Assembly (NCBI RefSeq): GCF_021044565.1
Contig: NZ_CP087997.1
Span: 1,178,001-1,242,000, forward strand
Direction: 5' to 3'
DNA length: 64,000 nt
DNA from: Subtercola endophyticus
GTDB lineage: Bacteria > Actinomycetota > Actinomycetes > Actinomycetales > Microbacteriaceae
Made by a program: the position numbers and the translations under genes
Notes under the pieces: generated by a model
Database searches by the model: none
What the model saw: the letters and a program-made list of their open reading frames with translations, nothing else
What the model was told of the DNA's origin: nothing
Shown here: positions 35,366 through 45,264 of the stretch, one piece after another
Layout: each line of letters begins with the position of its first letter
Position numbering within the stretch: the stretch's first letter is position 1

Positions 35366-36172
35366 TCAGCGCGTGCGCGAGTACTTGGTCAGCAACATGC
35401 TGCCAGCCAGCAAGACGTGGTCGAGGCGCAGCTGCTGCAGGTCGATCGCCTCACCCGGCGCGGTCACGATGCGCGGCCCCGAGCCGCCCTCGAGCAGCGG
35501 GCTCACCGTGAGGCACAGCTCGTCGAGCAGATCGGCCGCCACGAGCGAGCCGAGCAACGACGGGCCACCCTCGCAGTGCACCTGAACGAGCCCACGCTCG
35601 GTCAACGCCGCGACGAGCTGCCGCGGCTCGACTGTGTTCTCGCCGCACGTGATCACCTCGGCGACCGCCTCGAGGTGCGCTCGCTTCACCGGGTCGGCCG
35701 CGGCCGTGGTCAACACGATCGGCCGCACGGGAGCTGCCGCGAAGACATCGCTCGCCGGGTCGAGGTCGAGTCGCCCCGACACGATGGCAAAAGTCGGATG
35801 CTCGGCGAATCCGTGCGTGAGCCGCCAGGCCGTGGCGGCCGACGACACGCGCATCGCCCCGTAGCCCTCGGCCCGAACGGTGCCCGCTCCGACCAGCACC
35901 GCGTCGCAGACCCAGCGCTGCAGGTCGAAGACACGTTTATCGGCGGGGCCGCCGAGGTCACCCGAGAGCCCGGCCGCTGAAGCCGATCCGTCGACGGAGC
36001 TGATGAAGTTCGCCGACACCCTCGGTTGCCAGCGCTTCTCGGCCGCATACAGAGCGAGCAGATCGTCGTCGGTGAGGGCCGCGGGGTCGGAACGGGCATC
36101 CGGAGCTTCAGACTGCCGCGACAGGTCGACTGTTCGAGCCGGGTACAGCTGGGTGATGCGGGATTCGGTCAT
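35366..36172 (-). CDS. RibD-like pyrimidine reductase family protein (possible alternative DHFR)
   Basis: A 269-residue RibD_C-domain protein without the RibD deaminase half. PRVSANFISSVDGSAS (~50-65) is the substrate strand; VLVGAGTVRAEGYGAMR and the VHCEGGPSLLGSLVAADLLDELCLTVSPLL block bind NADPH. The family includes M. tuberculosis Rv2671, which can act as a dihydrofolate reductase when overexpressed. GGAG lies four bases before ATG 36172. The neighbour 34 bp upstream is a FolP-like protein, so a pterin or folate-related role is likely. Confidence 0.85.
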   Translation of the reverse strand: MTESRITQLYPARTVDLSRQSEAPDARSDPAALTDDDLLALYAAEKRWQPRVSANFISSVDGSASAAGLSGDLGGPADKRVFDLQRWVCDAVLVGAGTVRAEGYGAMRVSSAATAWRLTHGFAEHPTFAIVSGRLDLDPASDVFAAAPVRPIVLTTAAADPVKRAHLEAVAEVITCGENTVEPRQLVAALTERGLVQVHCEGGPSLLGSLVAADLLDELCLTVSPLLEGGSGPRIVTAPGEAIDLQQLRLDHVLLAGSMLLTKYSRTR

Positions 36173-36206
36173 CGGTTCTCCAGCGCGGCTCGACGAACGT
36201 GCAGGC

Positions 36207-37112
36207 TCACACGTTGTGAACAGCGTAAGCGGGTTCGCGCCAGCCGAGAATCGCCTCGACCATGTGCATCGCGTCGACCGCGGCGGTGACATCGTGCATA
36301 CGCACGATGCGGGCACCGAGCAGCGCGCTGACCGTCGCGGCGGCGAGCGAGCCGGCGAGCCGATCGGCCTTGTCGCGACCGAGGGTCTCGCCGATGAAGT
36401 CTTTGTTCGAGACCGCCGCCAGGGTCGGAAAACCGAGCGCGACGACCTCACCGAAGCGCCGCGTCAGCTCGAGCGTCTGCCGGGTGTTCTTGTTCAGATC
36501 GTGCCCCGGGTCGACGATGATGCGCTCGTCGGGCACACCGTGCGCGCGTGCCAGGTCGATTCGGTCGGCCAGAAACGCTGTCACGTCGCCCGCCACGTCT
36601 GCGTAGCGCGGCTTCGGGTACGGTTGCCGCGGGGCGGCGAGGCTGTGCGTGATCACCAGGCTCGCGGCGCTGTCGGCCACCACGTCGGCCAGCCGGGGGT
36701 CATGGATGCCCGTGGTGTCGTTGATGACCGCAGCACCGGCAGCGATCGCCGCTTCGGCCACCTCGGGCCTGAACGTATCGACCGAGATCACGACATCGCT
36801 CTCGGCGGCGAGTGCTTCGATCACCGGAATCACCCGGTCGAGCTCCTCAACCAGCGGCAACTCCGGGCCCGGAGCGAAGGGAACACCGCCGATGTCGACC
36901 CAGTCGGCTCCGTCATTCGCGGCCTGCACCGCCGCCTCGACCGCCCGGTCGAGCGCGAACGTGCGGCCCTGGTCGTAGAACGAATCGGGGGTGCGATTGA
37001 CGATCGCCATCACGGCGATCTGCCGCGAGAAGTCGAAGGTGCGAGAGCCGATGATGCGCACAGGATGCGTTATCGAGGGCAGCTGGATGCTCTGCGATAC
37101 TTCAGTCTCCAC
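36207..37112 (-). CDS. Dihydropteroate synthase-like protein (FolP2-type)
   Basis: A 301-residue TIM-barrel of the pterin-binding family. Loop 1, [14 protein letters not shown], is intact. The loop 2 position, normally GxxSTRPG, reads IGGVPFAPG; the Thr-Arg pair that contacts p-aminobenzoate is missing. D-x-F (SVDTFRPE), VINDTTG and the late KDFIGETLG block are present. Mycobacterial FolP2 proteins with altered loops lack dihydropteroate synthase activity, so this may not make folate. Start is GTG. It precedes the RibD-like reductase and probably shares its transcript. Confidence 0.82.
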   Translation of the reverse strand: METEVSQSIQLPSITHPVRIIGSRTFDFSRQIAVMAIVNRTPDSFYDQGRTFALDRAVEAAVQAANDGADWVDIGGVPFAPGPELPLVEELDRVIPVIEALAAESDVVISVDTFRPEVAEAAIAAGAAVINDTTGIHDPRLADVVADSAASLVITHSLAAPRQPYPKPRYADVAGDVTAFLADRIDLARAHGVPDERIIVDPGHDLNKNTRQTLELTRRFGEVVALGFPTLAAVSNKDFIGETLGRDKADRLAGSLAAATVSALLGARIVRMHDVTAAVDAMHMVEAILGWREPAYAVHNV

Positions 37113-37198
37113 CCAGCTACTCCATTCGCGGTCTGGCCAAGTTTATAGCGGCACTAAAGTTGAAGCGTCTGAAACCAACTGCAGGGAGTACACGGTAC

Positions 37199-39193
37199 GT
37201 GAGTGACATCATCCAGGTCGAGGCCGAATTCACCGGATTCGAACTGTTCACCGACCGAACGATCGTGGCCATGAAGGTCAACGGCGAACTGCGAGACCTC
37301 GCGACGACGGTGATCCCCGGCGACTTCGTGGAGCCGGTTCCGATTTCGTCACCCGACGGTCTGAACATTCTGCGGCACTCCGCAACGCACGTCATGGCGC
37401 AGGCGGTGCAGTCGATCAACCCGGAGGCCAAGCTCGGTATCGGGCCGCCCGTCACCGACGGGTTCTACTACGACTTCGACGTGACCACCGCGTTCACCCC
37501 CGACGACCTGAAGACGCTCGAAAAGGCGATGGAACGCATCATCCGCCAGGGCCAGCGCTTTGTGCGCCGGGTCGTCACCGACGACGAGGCGCGAGCCGAG
37601 TTGGCGGACGAGCCCTACAAGCTCGAGCTCATCGGCATCAAGGGCGGCTCGACCGCTGAAGACGAGTCGGTCGAGGTCGGCGGCGCAGAACTCACCATCT
37701 ACGACAACGTCGACCCGAAAACGGGCGAGACGGTCTGGAAAGACCTCTGCCGTGGGCCGCACCTGCCCAATACCCGCATGATCGGCAACGGCTTCGCGCT
37801 CACCCGTCTCGCGGCCGCGTATTGGCGCGGGTCGGAGAAGAACCCGCAGCTGCAGCGCATCTATGGCACGGCGTGGCCGTCGAAAGACGAACTGCGCGCC
37901 TACCAGGCGCGTGTCGAAGAAGCGGCGAAGCGTGACCACCGTCGCATCGGCGCCGAGCTCGACCTGTTCTCGTTTCCCGAAGAGATCGGGTCGGGGCTCG
38001 CGGTATTCCACCCCAAGGGCGGCATCATTCGCCAGGAGCTCGAGGGGTACTCGCGGCAGCGGCACACCGAGGCCGGGTACGACTTCGTCAACACGCCGCA
38101 CATCACCAAGGCGAACCTGTTCATGACGAGCGGGCACCTGCAGTGGTACTCGGAGGGCATGTTCCCCCCGATGCACCTCGACGAGGAGCGCGACGCCGAA
38201 GGCAACATCACCCGGCAGGGCCAGGACTACTACCTCAAGCCCATGAACTGCCCGTACCACAACCTCATCTTCCGGGCCCGCGGCCGGTCGTACCGCGAAC
38301 TGCCGCTGCGGCTGTTCGAGTTCGGGTCGGTGTACCGCTACGAGAAGAGCGGCACCCTGCAGGGCCTCACCCGCGTGCGTGGAATGACGCAAGACGACTC
38401 GCACATCTACACCACGGCCGACCAGGTGAAGCCCGAGCTCACCTCGATTCTGAAGTTCGTGCTCGCGCTGCTGAAGGATTACGGTCTCGACGACTTCTAC
38501 CTCGAGCTGTCGACGCGCGACGCCACCAACCCCAAGTTCTTGGGCCCCGACGAGCTGTGGGATTCGGCGACCGAGACCCTACGCGAGGTCGCTCTCGAGT
38601 CCGGGCTCGAGCTCGTGCCCGACCCCGGGGGAGCGGCGTTCTACGGCCCGAAGATCTCGGTGCAGGCGCGCGACGCCATCGGGCGCACCTGGCAGATGTC
38701 GACCATCCAGCTCGACTTCAACCAGCCCGAGAGGTTCGAGCTCGAGTACACCGGGCCCGACGGCGAGAAGCACCGCCCGGTGATGATCCACCGCGCGCTG
38801 TTCGGGTCGATCGAGCGATTCTTCGCCATCCTCACCGAGCACTACGCCGGGGCGTTCCCGGTGTGGCTGTCGCCGGTGCAGGTGGTGGGCATCCCGATCG
38901 CCGAGCAGTACGTCGACTACCTTCAGCCGGTCATCGACCGGCTCAAAGCGCGCGGCGTGCGGGCTCAGCTCGACTACTCCGACGACCGTATGCAGAAGAA
39001 GATCCGCACGCACACGAAAGAGAAGGTGCCCTTCCTGCTCATCGCCGGTGACGAAGATCGAAGTGCGGGTACCGTGAGCTTTCGGTTCCGCGACGGCACG
39101 CAAGAGAACGGTGTCTCCATCGATGACGCTATCGACCGAATCGTCGCCTCCATCGAGAACAAGGTGCAGGTCACCACGGCGGGCCAGATCTAG
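37199..39193 (+). CDS. thrS: Threonine-tRNA ligase
   Basis: A 664-residue class II synthetase. The N-terminal TGS-like part (~1-60) is followed by the SAD editing domain with HVMAQA (H73-type) and CRGPHLPNT. The class II core shows motif 2 [18 protein letters not shown]...RYE and motif 3 in [15 protein letters not shown]. The C-terminal anticodon domain is at ~560-664. GTG at 37199 is chosen (GCAGGGAG ten bases upstream); an in-frame TTG at 37160 would add 13 residues. Overlaps the HIT gene by one base. Confidence 0.96.
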   Translation: MSDIIQVEAEFTGFELFTDRTIVAMKVNGELRDLATTVIPGDFVEPVPISSPDGLNILRHSATHVMAQAVQSINPEAKLGIGPPVTDGFYYDFDVTTAFTPDDLKTLEKAMERIIRQGQRFVRRVVTDDEARAELADEPYKLELIGIKGGSTAEDESVEVGGAELTIYDNVDPKTGETVWKDLCRGPHLPNTRMIGNGFALTRLAAAYWRGSEKNPQLQRIYGTAWPSKDELRAYQARVEEAAKRDHRRIGAELDLFSFPEEIGSGLAVFHPKGGIIRQELEGYSRQRHTEAGYDFVNTPHITKANLFMTSGHLQWYSEGMFPPMHLDEERDAEGNITRQGQDYYLKPMNCPYHNLIFRARGRSYRELPLRLFEFGSVYRYEKSGTLQGLTRVRGMTQDDSHIYTTADQVKPELTSILKFVLALLKDYGLDDFYLELSTRDATNPKFLGPDELWDSATETLREVALESGLELVPDPGGAAFYGPKISVQARDAIGRTWQMSTIQLDFNQPERFELEYTGPDGEKHRPVMIHRALFGSIERFFAILTEHYAGAFPVWLSPVQVVGIPIAEQYVDYLQPVIDRLKARGVRAQLDYSDDRMQKKIRTHTKEKVPFLLIAGDEDRSAGTVSFRFRDGTQENGVSIDDAIDRIVASIENKVQVTTAGQI

Positions 39194-39810
39194 TGCCGCC
39201 CGAACCCTCTGAGGGCGCATCTGGCGGCGCGGATCCCCTCGCCCCCGGCATCCCCGACTTCGAAGGCGTCGAGATCACCGATTCGAGCCACCTGGCCGGG
39301 GTGCCCGACGAGTTCCAGCGACTCTGGACCCCGCACCGCATGGTGTACATCCAGAACGGAACGCAGCCACACGAAGAGCAGTGCCCGTTCTGCATCGCCC
39401 CGTCGATGTCAGACGAGGATGCCCTCATCGTCGCTCGCGGAACGCACGCGTATGTGCTGCTGAACCTGTTTCCGTATAACAGCGGTCACCTGCTGGTATG
39501 CCCCTACCGGCATGTTTCGCTCTATGACCAGGCCACGCCCGAAGAGACCGACGAGATCGCTACGCTGACGCAGACCGCAATGCGGGTGGTACGCCAAGTG
39601 TCGAAGAGCGACGGCTTCAACATCGGCATGAACCAGGGCCGCATCGCCGGTGCCGGCATCGCCGATCACCTGCATCAGCACATCGTTCCGCGCTGGGCGA
39701 CCGACGCGAACTTCTTTCCGATCATCGCCAAGACCAAGGCACTTCCGCAGCTGCTGGGTGAGGTTCGGGCATCCATTGCCGCCGCCTGGCCGCTGGCGCA
39801 CACCGAATAG
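39193..39810 (+). CDS. HIT domain nucleotide hydrolase
   Basis: A 205-residue histidine-triad protein with [12 protein letters not shown] (H-x-H-x-H active site) near residue 155 and the earlier [12 protein letters not shown]. Two cysteines, CPFC, in [10 protein letters not shown] may bind metal. Such proteins hydrolyse AMP-lysine or diadenosine-type substrates. It starts on the thrS stop (TAGTG), and this thrS-HIT order is conserved across Actinobacteria. In M. tuberculosis it is followed by pgsA and pimA, which are absent here. Confidence 0.93.
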   Translation: MPPEPSEGASGGADPLAPGIPDFEGVEITDSSHLAGVPDEFQRLWTPHRMVYIQNGTQPHEEQCPFCIAPSMSDEDALIVARGTHAYVLLNLFPYNSGHLLVCPYRHVSLYDQATPEETDEIATLTQTAMRVVRQVSKSDGFNIGMNQGRIAGAGIADHLHQHIVPRWATDANFFPIIAKTKALPQLLGEVRASIAAAWPLAHTE

Positions 39811-39823
39811 AATAGAAAGCACT

Positions 39824-40726
39824 ATGACTGACTCCACCCCCACCACCTCCGTCGGCTCGAGCCGAGTCAAGCGCGGCCTCGCCGAAATGCTGAAGGGCGG
39901 CGTCATCATGGACGTCGTCAACGCCGAGCAGGCCCGCATCGCCGAAGACGCCGGGGCTGTCGCCGTGATGGCGCTGGAGCGCGTGCCGGCCGACATCCGT
40001 TCGCAGGGCGGCGTTGCGCGCATGAGCGACCCCGACCTCATCGAGGGCATTCAGAAGGCCGTGTCGATCCCGGTGATGGCCAAGGCGCGCATCGGTCATT
40101 TCGTCGAGGCGCAGATTCTGCAGGCGCTCGACGTCGACTACATCGACGAGTCCGAGGTGCTTTCACCCGCCGACTACGTGAACCACATCGACAAGTGGAA
40201 CTTCACCATTCCTTTCGTGTGCGGTGCGACCAACCTCGGCGAGGCGCTACGGCGCATCAACGAGGGTGCAGCCATGATCCGTTCCAAGGGTGAGGCCGGT
40301 ACCGGCGATGTCTCTGAGGCGACCAAGCACATTCGCAAGATCTCGGGCGAGATCCGCGCGCTGAGCTCGATGGCACCCGACGAACTATACGTCGCCGCGA
40401 AAGAACTTCAGGCCCCGTACGAGCTCGTCGTCGAGATCGCCGAGACGGGCAAGCTCCCCGTCGTGTTGTTCACTGCGGGCGGCGTGGCCACCCCGGCCGA
40501 CGCTGCGATGATGATGCAGCTCGGCGCCGACGGCGTGTTCGTCGGCTCGGGCGTGTTCAAGTCGGGCGACCCGGCGAAGCGCGCGGCGGCCATCGTGAAG
40601 GCGACGACGTTCTACGACGACCCGGCGGTCATCGCCGAGGCATCGCGTGGGCTCGGCGAGGCGATGGTCGGCATCAACGTCTCCGATCTGGCTGCGCCGC
40701 ACCGCCTCTCTGAGCGTGGCTGGTAA
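39824..40726 (+). CDS. pdxS: Pyridoxal 5'-phosphate synthase lyase subunit PdxS
   Basis: A 300-residue TIM-barrel enzyme that makes PLP from ribose-5-P, glyceraldehyde-3-P and ammonia. [31 protein letters not shown] is the start of the family, and the catalytic Lys residues are in [13 protein letters not shown] and the later [14 protein letters not shown] 39824 has a TAGAAT box ten bases upstream and AGAAAG. Overlaps pdxT by 11 bp. Confidence 0.97.
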   Translation: MTDSTPTTSVGSSRVKRGLAEMLKGGVIMDVVNAEQARIAEDAGAVAVMALERVPADIRSQGGVARMSDPDLIEGIQKAVSIPVMAKARIGHFVEAQILQALDVDYIDESEVLSPADYVNHIDKWNFTIPFVCGATNLGEALRRINEGAAMIRSKGEAGTGDVSEATKHIRKISGEIRALSSMAPDELYVAAKELQAPYELVVEIAETGKLPVVLFTAGGVATPADAAMMMQLGADGVFVGSGVFKSGDPAKRAAAIVKATTFYDDPAVIAEASRGLGEAMVGINVSDLAAPHRLSERGW

Positions 40727-41324
40727 CGCCGCGCGCCCTGTCGGTGTCCTTGCCCTTCAAGGGGACTTTCGCGAGCACGTCGCCGTACTGAAGTCGTTCG
40801 GCGCCGACGTCATCACGGTGCGGCGGCCCTCCGAACTGGCACAAGTCTCTGGGCTCGTCATCCCCGGCGGCGAGTCGAGCGTCATCGACAAGCTGTCGCG
40901 TATGTTCGGGCTCGCCGACCCGCTGAAAGAGGCCATCGCCGCCGGCCTGCCCGTGTACGGCACGTGTGCAGGGCTCATCATGCTCGCCGACACCGTGCTC
41001 GACGGAATCCAGGGCCAGCAGAGCTTCGGCGGCCTCGACATCGCCGTGCGCCGCAACGCGTTCGGTACCCAGAAAGAGTCGTTCGAGGTCGAGATCGACA
41101 TCCCCGAGCTCGGCGAGCCGCCCGTGCACGCCGTGTTCATCAGGGCTCCGGTTGTCGAGCGGGTGGGGGAGCGGGCATCCGTTCTGGGAGCGCTCGACGA
41201 CGGGCGAGTGATCGCCGTCGAGCAAGACAACCTGCTCGGAACGTCGTTTCACCCTGAGATGACCGACGACCACCGTTTTCATCGCCGTTTCTACGACCGG
41301 GTGCTCAGCACGCAGTTCGGTTAG
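40716..41324 (+). CDS. pdxT: Pyridoxal 5'-phosphate synthase glutaminase subunit PdxT
   Basis: A 202-residue class I glutamine amidotransferase that feeds ammonia to Pdx[14 protein letters not shown] is the N-terminus, [10 protein letters not shown] the oxyanion block, and [12 protein letters not shown] contains the catalytic Cys with the late FHPE His/Glu. The GTG at 40716 lies inside the end of pdxS, so the two are translationally coupled. Confidence 0.95.
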   Translation: MAGNAARPVGVLALQGDFREHVAVLKSFGADVITVRRPSELAQVSGLVIPGGESSVIDKLSRMFGLADPLKEAIAAGLPVYGTCAGLIMLADTVLDGIQGQQSFGGLDIAVRRNAFGTQKESFEVEIDIPELGEPPVHAVFIRAPVVERVGERASVLGALDDGRVIAVEQDNLLGTSFHPEMTDDHRFHRRFYDRVLSTQFG

Positions 41325-41354
41325 GCTAGGCGGAGAATTTTCAAGGAGATCACC

Positions 41355-42113
41355 ATGTCAGGTCATTCCAAATGGGCCACCACCAAGCACCAGAAGGCCG
41401 TCACCGACGCCCGTCGTGCGAAGTCGTTCGCCAAGCTCATCAAGAACATCGAGGTGGCTGCGAAGCTCGGTGGTGCTGACCTCTCGGGTAACCCCACCCT
41501 CGTCGACGCCATTCAGAAGGCGAAGAAGACGTCTGTGCCGAAAGACCTCATCGACCGCGCGGTGAAGCGCGGCGCGGGCGTGGGCTCAGAGGCCATCGAC
41601 TACCAGACCATCATGTACGAGGGCTACGCGGCCAACGGCGTGGCGATGCTCATCGAGTGCCTCACCGACAACAAGAACCGCGCGGCTGCGGATGTTCGGG
41701 CGATCGTGTCGCGTAACGGCGGCACCATGGGCGACCCGGGCAGCGTGGCGTACAACTTTCACCGCAAGGGTGTCATCAAGGTTGAGCACACCCCGACGCT
41801 GAGCGAAGACGACGTCATGCTGGCGGTGCTCGATTCGGGCGCCGAAGAGGTCATCGACCACGGGCCCGAGTTCGAGGTGCTGACCGACCCCTCCGACCTG
41901 GTGGCGAACCGCACCGCGTTGCAAGACGCCGGTATCGACTACGAGTCGGCCGACATCGAGTTCGTGCCCACCCTCAAGATCGAGGTCGACGCCGAGACGG
42001 CGCGCAAGGTGTTCCGTCTCATCGATGCGCTCGAAGACAACGACGACGTGCAGAACGTCTACTCCAACTTCGACCTCACCCCCGAGGTGCAGGCCGAGCT
42101 CGAAGAAGACTGA
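41355..42113 (+). CDS. YebC/PmpR family protein
   Basis: A 252-residue YebC protein. [37 protein letters not shown] is the family N-terminus, and the body has [13 protein letters not shown] and [16 protein letters not shown]. Long treated as DNA-binding regulators, some YebC proteins are now linked to relieving ribosome stalls at proline runs. AAGGAG precedes the ATG by eight bases. It leads into ruvCAB as in many actinobacteria; a 19-bp tandem array lies in between. Confidence 0.95.
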   Translation: MSGHSKWATTKHQKAVTDARRAKSFAKLIKNIEVAAKLGGADLSGNPTLVDAIQKAKKTSVPKDLIDRAVKRGAGVGSEAIDYQTIMYEGYAANGVAMLIECLTDNKNRAAADVRAIVSRNGGTMGDPGSVAYNFHRKGVIKVEHTPTLSEDDVMLAVLDSGAEEVIDHGPEFEVLTDPSDLVANRTALQDAGIDYESADIEFVPTLKIEVDAETARKVFRLIDALEDNDDVQNVYSNFDLTPEVQAELEED

Positions 42114-42132
42114 CCCGCGCCGCTCCCGCACC

Positions 42133-42246
42133 GCGCGGTAGTCTGGCGCATGCGCGGTAGTTTGGCGCACGCGCGGTGATTTGGCGCACGCGCAGTGGTT
42201 CGGCGCACGGGCGGCGATTTGGCGCACGCGCGGTGGTTCGAACTAC
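42133..42246 (+). repeat. 19-bp tandem repeat array between yebC and ruvC
   Basis: Six consecutive 19-bp units start at 42133, 42152, 42171, 42190, 42209 and 42228. The consensus is close to GCGCGGTGGTTTGGCGCAC; most units differ at one to four positions, and the last one diverges at its end. There are no spacers, so it is not CRISPR. The array lies in a 221-bp intergenic gap and ends 77 bp before the ruvC -10 box. Confidence 0.9.
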
Positions 42247-42322
42247 CGCAGAGGCGCCGAACCACCGCGTCAAGGCGCGAGACACGCAGCCGGGCGCGAG
42301 GGAGTTCGTATTCGGGGCCAGG

Positions 42323-42328
42323 TAGATT
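42323..42328 (+). promoter_or_regulatory. -10 box for a likely leaderless ruvC transcript
   Basis: TAGATT is followed by six bases (TGCGAC) and the GTG start of ruvC at 42335. No Shine-Dalgarno is present. Confidence 0.55.
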
Positions 42329-42334
42329 TGCGAC

Positions 42335-42970
42335 GTGCGCGTATTAGGGATCGACCCAGGGCTGACCCGCTGCGGAGTCGGCATCGTCGATGTGTCGCAG
42401 AACCGGCGCGCCACGCTCGTGCATGTCACGGTCATCCGCACTCCCGCCGGTGAGCAGCACGAGACGCGCCTGCTGACCATCAGCGACGGCCTCGAACGGC
42501 TACTCGACGAGTTCAAGCCGCAACGCGTCGCCCTCGAGCGGGTGTTCGCCGACACCAACGTGAGCACGGTGATGGGCACCGCTCAGGTGAGTGGCATCGC
42601 CATGCTCGCGGCTGTCAAACGAAAGCTGCCGATCGGCATGCACACACCGACCGAGGTCAAGGCCGCCGTCACCGGCTACGGCCAGGCCGACAAGAAGCAG
42701 GTCGGCACGATGGTCGCGAAGATCCTGCGGCTCGAGGTCATCCCGAAGCCGGCAGACGCAGCGGATGCCCTGGCCCTCGCCATCTGCCACGCCTGGCGTT
42801 CACCGCTCGGCGCTCTGGCCGCGGCCGCCCCCACTTCGGACTTGCACGGTGGCGCCGCCTCCCGCCAGCAGCCCGTCGCGCGCCTCACCTCAGCCCAGGC
42901 CGCCTGGTTCGCCGCCGAGCAGGCCGCCAAGGCCGCGAGCCCTGAGCGGAGCGGGTTGCGGCAGCGTTAG
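42335..42970 (+). CDS. ruvC: Crossover junction endodeoxyribonuclease RuvC
   Basis: A 211-residue Holliday-junction resolvase. The first catalytic Asp is in VLGIDPGLTRCG; the Glu is in VALERVFADTN, and the last acids in KPADAADALALAICH. The protein ends with an Ala/Gln-rich extension of ~35 residues beyond the usual ~170. GTG start probably on a leaderless message. The gene is separated from ruvA by 497 bp full of repeats, unlike the tight ruvA-ruvB junction. Confidence 0.95.
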   Translation: MRVLGIDPGLTRCGVGIVDVSQNRRATLVHVTVIRTPAGEQHETRLLTISDGLERLLDEFKPQRVALERVFADTNVSTVMGTAQVSGIAMLAAVKRKLPIGMHTPTEVKAAVTGYGQADKKQVGTMVAKILRLEVIPKPADAADALALAICHAWRSPLGALAAAAPTSDLHGGAASRQQPVARLTSAQAAWFAAEQAAKAASPERSGLRQR

Positions 42971-42995
42971 TTCTGTGCGCCGCCGCCGCTGCGGC

Positions 42996-43084
42996 GCACA
43001 GTGCGACTGGATGCTCGACCGAAGTATTGGCCGCCACCACCGCGAAACGCGACGAGCGTCGTCGCCGCGTTCCGCCGACCACGC
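42996..43084. repeat. 89-bp direct repeat, copy A
   Basis: Nearly identical to 43171-43259: 87 of 89 positions match, with a 175-bp period. It begins with the palindrome CGCACAGTGCG and contains a hairpin-forming ACGA-GCG-TCGT core flanked by AACGCG and CGCGTT arms. Part of the gene-free ruvC-ruvA interval (42971-43467). Confidence 0.9.
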
Positions 43085-43170
43085 TTTGGTGCGCCGCCGC
43101 CCCTGGGCCCACGCCGGCCCGAGGCTCCGCGCGCCGCTAGCGGCGGGTGGAGGGGCCCGGTGGGGACGAC

Positions 43171-43259
43171 GCACAGTGCGACTGGATGCTCCACCGAAGT
43201 ATTGGCCGCTACCACCGCGAAACGCGACGAGCGTCGTCGCCGCGTTCCGCCGACCACGC
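43171..43259. repeat. 89-bp direct repeat, copy B
   Basis: Second copy, with two base changes against copy A (in the GATGCTC and GGCCGCC segments). The 86 bp between the copies are GC-rich and hold a CCGCTAGCGG palindrome. The reading frames that cross both copies have improbable compositions, so neither copy looks coding. Confidence 0.9.
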
Positions 43260-43310
43260 CTGGCGCCCCCGCGCCCCCGCGCACAGGGCGACCGCGGAGC
43301 ACCGCGGCGA

Positions 43311-43375
43311 AAACGGCGGAGAAATCGGTACGGCAGCCCGCATACGCGGGTAGACCCTTCGAATCTCCGCCGTTT
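43311..43375. repeat. Nested inverted repeat upstream of ruvA
   Basis: Twelve-base perfect arms AAACGGCGGAGA (43311-43322) and TCTCCGCCGTTT (43364-43375) enclose a second hairpin CCCGC-ATAC-GCGGG (43337-43350). It ends 92 bp before the ruvA start and could form a cruciform or an RNA structure in the ruvA leader. Confidence 0.8.
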
Positions 43376-43467
43376 CTCGCCAATCCCGGCGCGGCGGCCT
43401 ACAAAAAGGCACGCCACGCCCGGGGAACATGTGTTCGAATGTCGGGGCGGGCACGTAGGGTGGAGGG

Positions 43468-44094
43468 GTGATCTCAAGTCTGCGCGGAACCGTACTCGAC
43501 CTTTACGGCACGGGTGCCGTCATCGAGGTCGGCGGCGTCGGCTTTCAGGTGCAGCTGACGCCCGAACACTCGCTGTCGCTGCGTGTGGGCGAAGAGGCCC
43601 GCGTGCTCACCAGCATGATCGTGCGCGAAGATTCGCTCTCGCTCTTCGGTTTTCCCGACTCCGCGTCGCTCGAGATCTTCTCGCTGCTGGTCGGCGTCAC
43701 CGGAGTCGGCCCGAAGTCGGCCATGGGTGTGCTCGCCTCGCTCTCACCCGACGAGATCGCCCGAGCCGTAGCGGCCGACGACGACGCCGTGTTCCGACGG
43801 GTCACCGGCATCGGCCCGAAGACGGCGAAACTCATCGTGGTATCGCTCACCGGCAAGGTCGCCGCCTACACTCGCCCCGCATCGGGCCGGCCCTCGTTCG
43901 CCTCGGCGAATTCGGTGCGCGACGACGTGCTGGTCGCGCTGGTGGGTCTGGGCTGGAGCGATCGCAGTGCATCCGAAGCTCTCGACACCGTGCTGACCGT
44001 CATCGCGGATGACGAGGCGCAGAACATGCAGGTCGTGCTGCGCCGCGCCCTGACCGAACTCGGCCCGCGGCAGAGCACGGCGGGCCCGCGATGA
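43468..44094 (+). CDS. ruvA: Holliday junction branch migration protein RuvA
   Basis: A 208-residue Ruv[29 protein letters not shown] is the OB-fold domain; helix-hairpin-helix motifs follow in [20 protein letters not shown] and [16 protein letters not shown]; domain III, which contacts RuvB, is at ~155-208. The start is GTG. The stop overlaps the ruvB ATG by 4 bp (ATGA). Confidence 0.97.
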   Translation: MISSLRGTVLDLYGTGAVIEVGGVGFQVQLTPEHSLSLRVGEEARVLTSMIVREDSLSLFGFPDSASLEIFSLLVGVTGVGPKSAMGVLASLSPDEIARAVAADDDAVFRRVTGIGPKTAKLIVVSLTGKVAAYTRPASGRPSFASANSVRDDVLVALVGLGWSDRSASEALDTVLTVIADDEAQNMQVVLRRALTELGPRQSTAGPR

Positions 44095-45188
44095 CACCCG
44101 CAGACGAGTTGCTGCAGCCCGAGATGATGGGCTCAGAGGCCGAGGTGGCCTTCGAGGGCGCGCTGCGGCCGAAGAGCCTGGCCGAGTTCGTGGGGCAGCA
44201 ACGGGTGCGCGGGCAGCTTCAGTTGCTGCTGGATGCCGCGACCATCCAGAACCGCACCCCCGACCACATTCTGCTCGCCGGTCCGCCTGGGCTCGGCAAG
44301 ACGACGCTGGCGATGATCGTGGCGCACGAGAGCGGTCGCCCGTTGCGGCTGTCGAGCGGACCGGCCATCCAGCACGCCGGCGACCTCGCGGCGGTGCTGT
44401 CGAGCCTGGTGCCGGGCGAGGTGCTCTTCGTGGACGAGATCCACCGCATGGCGCGCTCCGCCGAGGAGCTGTTGTACCTGGCCATGGAAGATTTTCGCAT
44501 CGACATCATGGTCGGCAAGGGCGCGGGCGCGACATCCATTCCCCTCGACCTGGCACCCTTCACGCTGGTCGGCGCGACCACCCGCTCGGGGCTGCTGCCG
44601 AACCCGCTGCGCGACCGCTTCGGCTTCACCGCACACTTGGAGTTCTACGACACCGATGAGCTCGTCGAGGTTCTGCGCCGCGCCGCAGTGTTGCTCGAAC
44701 TCGCGATCGAACAGTCTGCTCTCATCGAAATCGCCCGGCGGTCACGCGGCACACCCCGAATCGCAAACCGTCTGCTGCGTCGCGTTCGCGACTATGCCCT
44801 GGTGCACGGGGGAGACGCGACACGCGCGGTGGTGCGATCGGCGCTCGAACTCTACGACGTCGACGAGCTGGGTCTCGACCGGCTCGACCGAGCGGTCATG
44901 AACATCTTGCTCACGCGGTTCAACGGCGGCCCCGTCGGGCTCAATACGCTCGCCGTGTCGGTCGGCGAGGAGTCCGAGACCATCGAATCGGTCGTCGAGC
45001 CGTTTCTCGTGCGCATCGGTCTCATCATCAGAACCCCGCGCGGCCGCATGGCCACCGCCGAGGGCTGGCGGCACCTCGGGCTTCAGCCGCCCGCCGGCGC
45101 CCTCCCCGGCCCCACCTCCAGCACCGGGCGAGCGGATGCCCACCCATCGTCGACCGGCGCCGAGCCGCTGTTCGACGATGAACTATAA
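44091..45188 (+). CDS. ruvB: Holliday junction branch migration helicase RuvB
   Basis: A 365-residue AAA+ ATPase. Walker A is [11 protein letters not shown] (~65-75), Walker B is VLFVDEIHR, sensor 1 is GATTRSG, and the C-terminal winged helix has [13 protein letters not shown]. It drives branch migration with RuvA. The tail (~340-365) is a short disordered extension. Confidence 0.97.
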   Translation: MTPADELLQPEMMGSEAEVAFEGALRPKSLAEFVGQQRVRGQLQLLLDAATIQNRTPDHILLAGPPGLGKTTLAMIVAHESGRPLRLSSGPAIQHAGDLAAVLSSLVPGEVLFVDEIHRMARSAEELLYLAMEDFRIDIMVGKGAGATSIPLDLAPFTLVGATTRSGLLPNPLRDRFGFTAHLEFYDTDELVEVLRRAAVLLELAIEQSALIEIARRSRGTPRIANRLLRRVRDYALVHGGDATRAVVRSALELYDVDELGLDRLDRAVMNILLTRFNGGPVGLNTLAVSVGEESETIESVVEPFLVRIGLIIRTPRGRMATAEGWRHLGLQPPAGALPGPTSSTGRADAHPSSTGAEPLFDDEL

Positions 45189-45264
45189 TTCAAGCTGACG
45201 TTCAGCCCCGCTCAGTATGCTGGGGCCGTCTGCACCCCAATTTTTGGAAGGCTCGAACTTTTTC

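Noticed and set aside
37113..37198. T-box riboswitch before thrS
   Set aside because: The space is under 90 bp and no TGGNACC-like T-box sequence is seen.
39811..39823. Riboswitch or regulator site before pdxS
   Set aside because: Only 13 bp remain between the genes.
42133..42246. CRISPR array
   Set aside because: The 19-bp units are directly adjacent with no spacers and there are no cas genes.
43001..43471. 156-codon frame across the ruvC-ruvA gap
   Set aside because: It runs through both 89-bp repeats and the inverted repeat with a Pro/Arg/Ala-rich unlikely product and no ribosome site. The opposite frame is no better.
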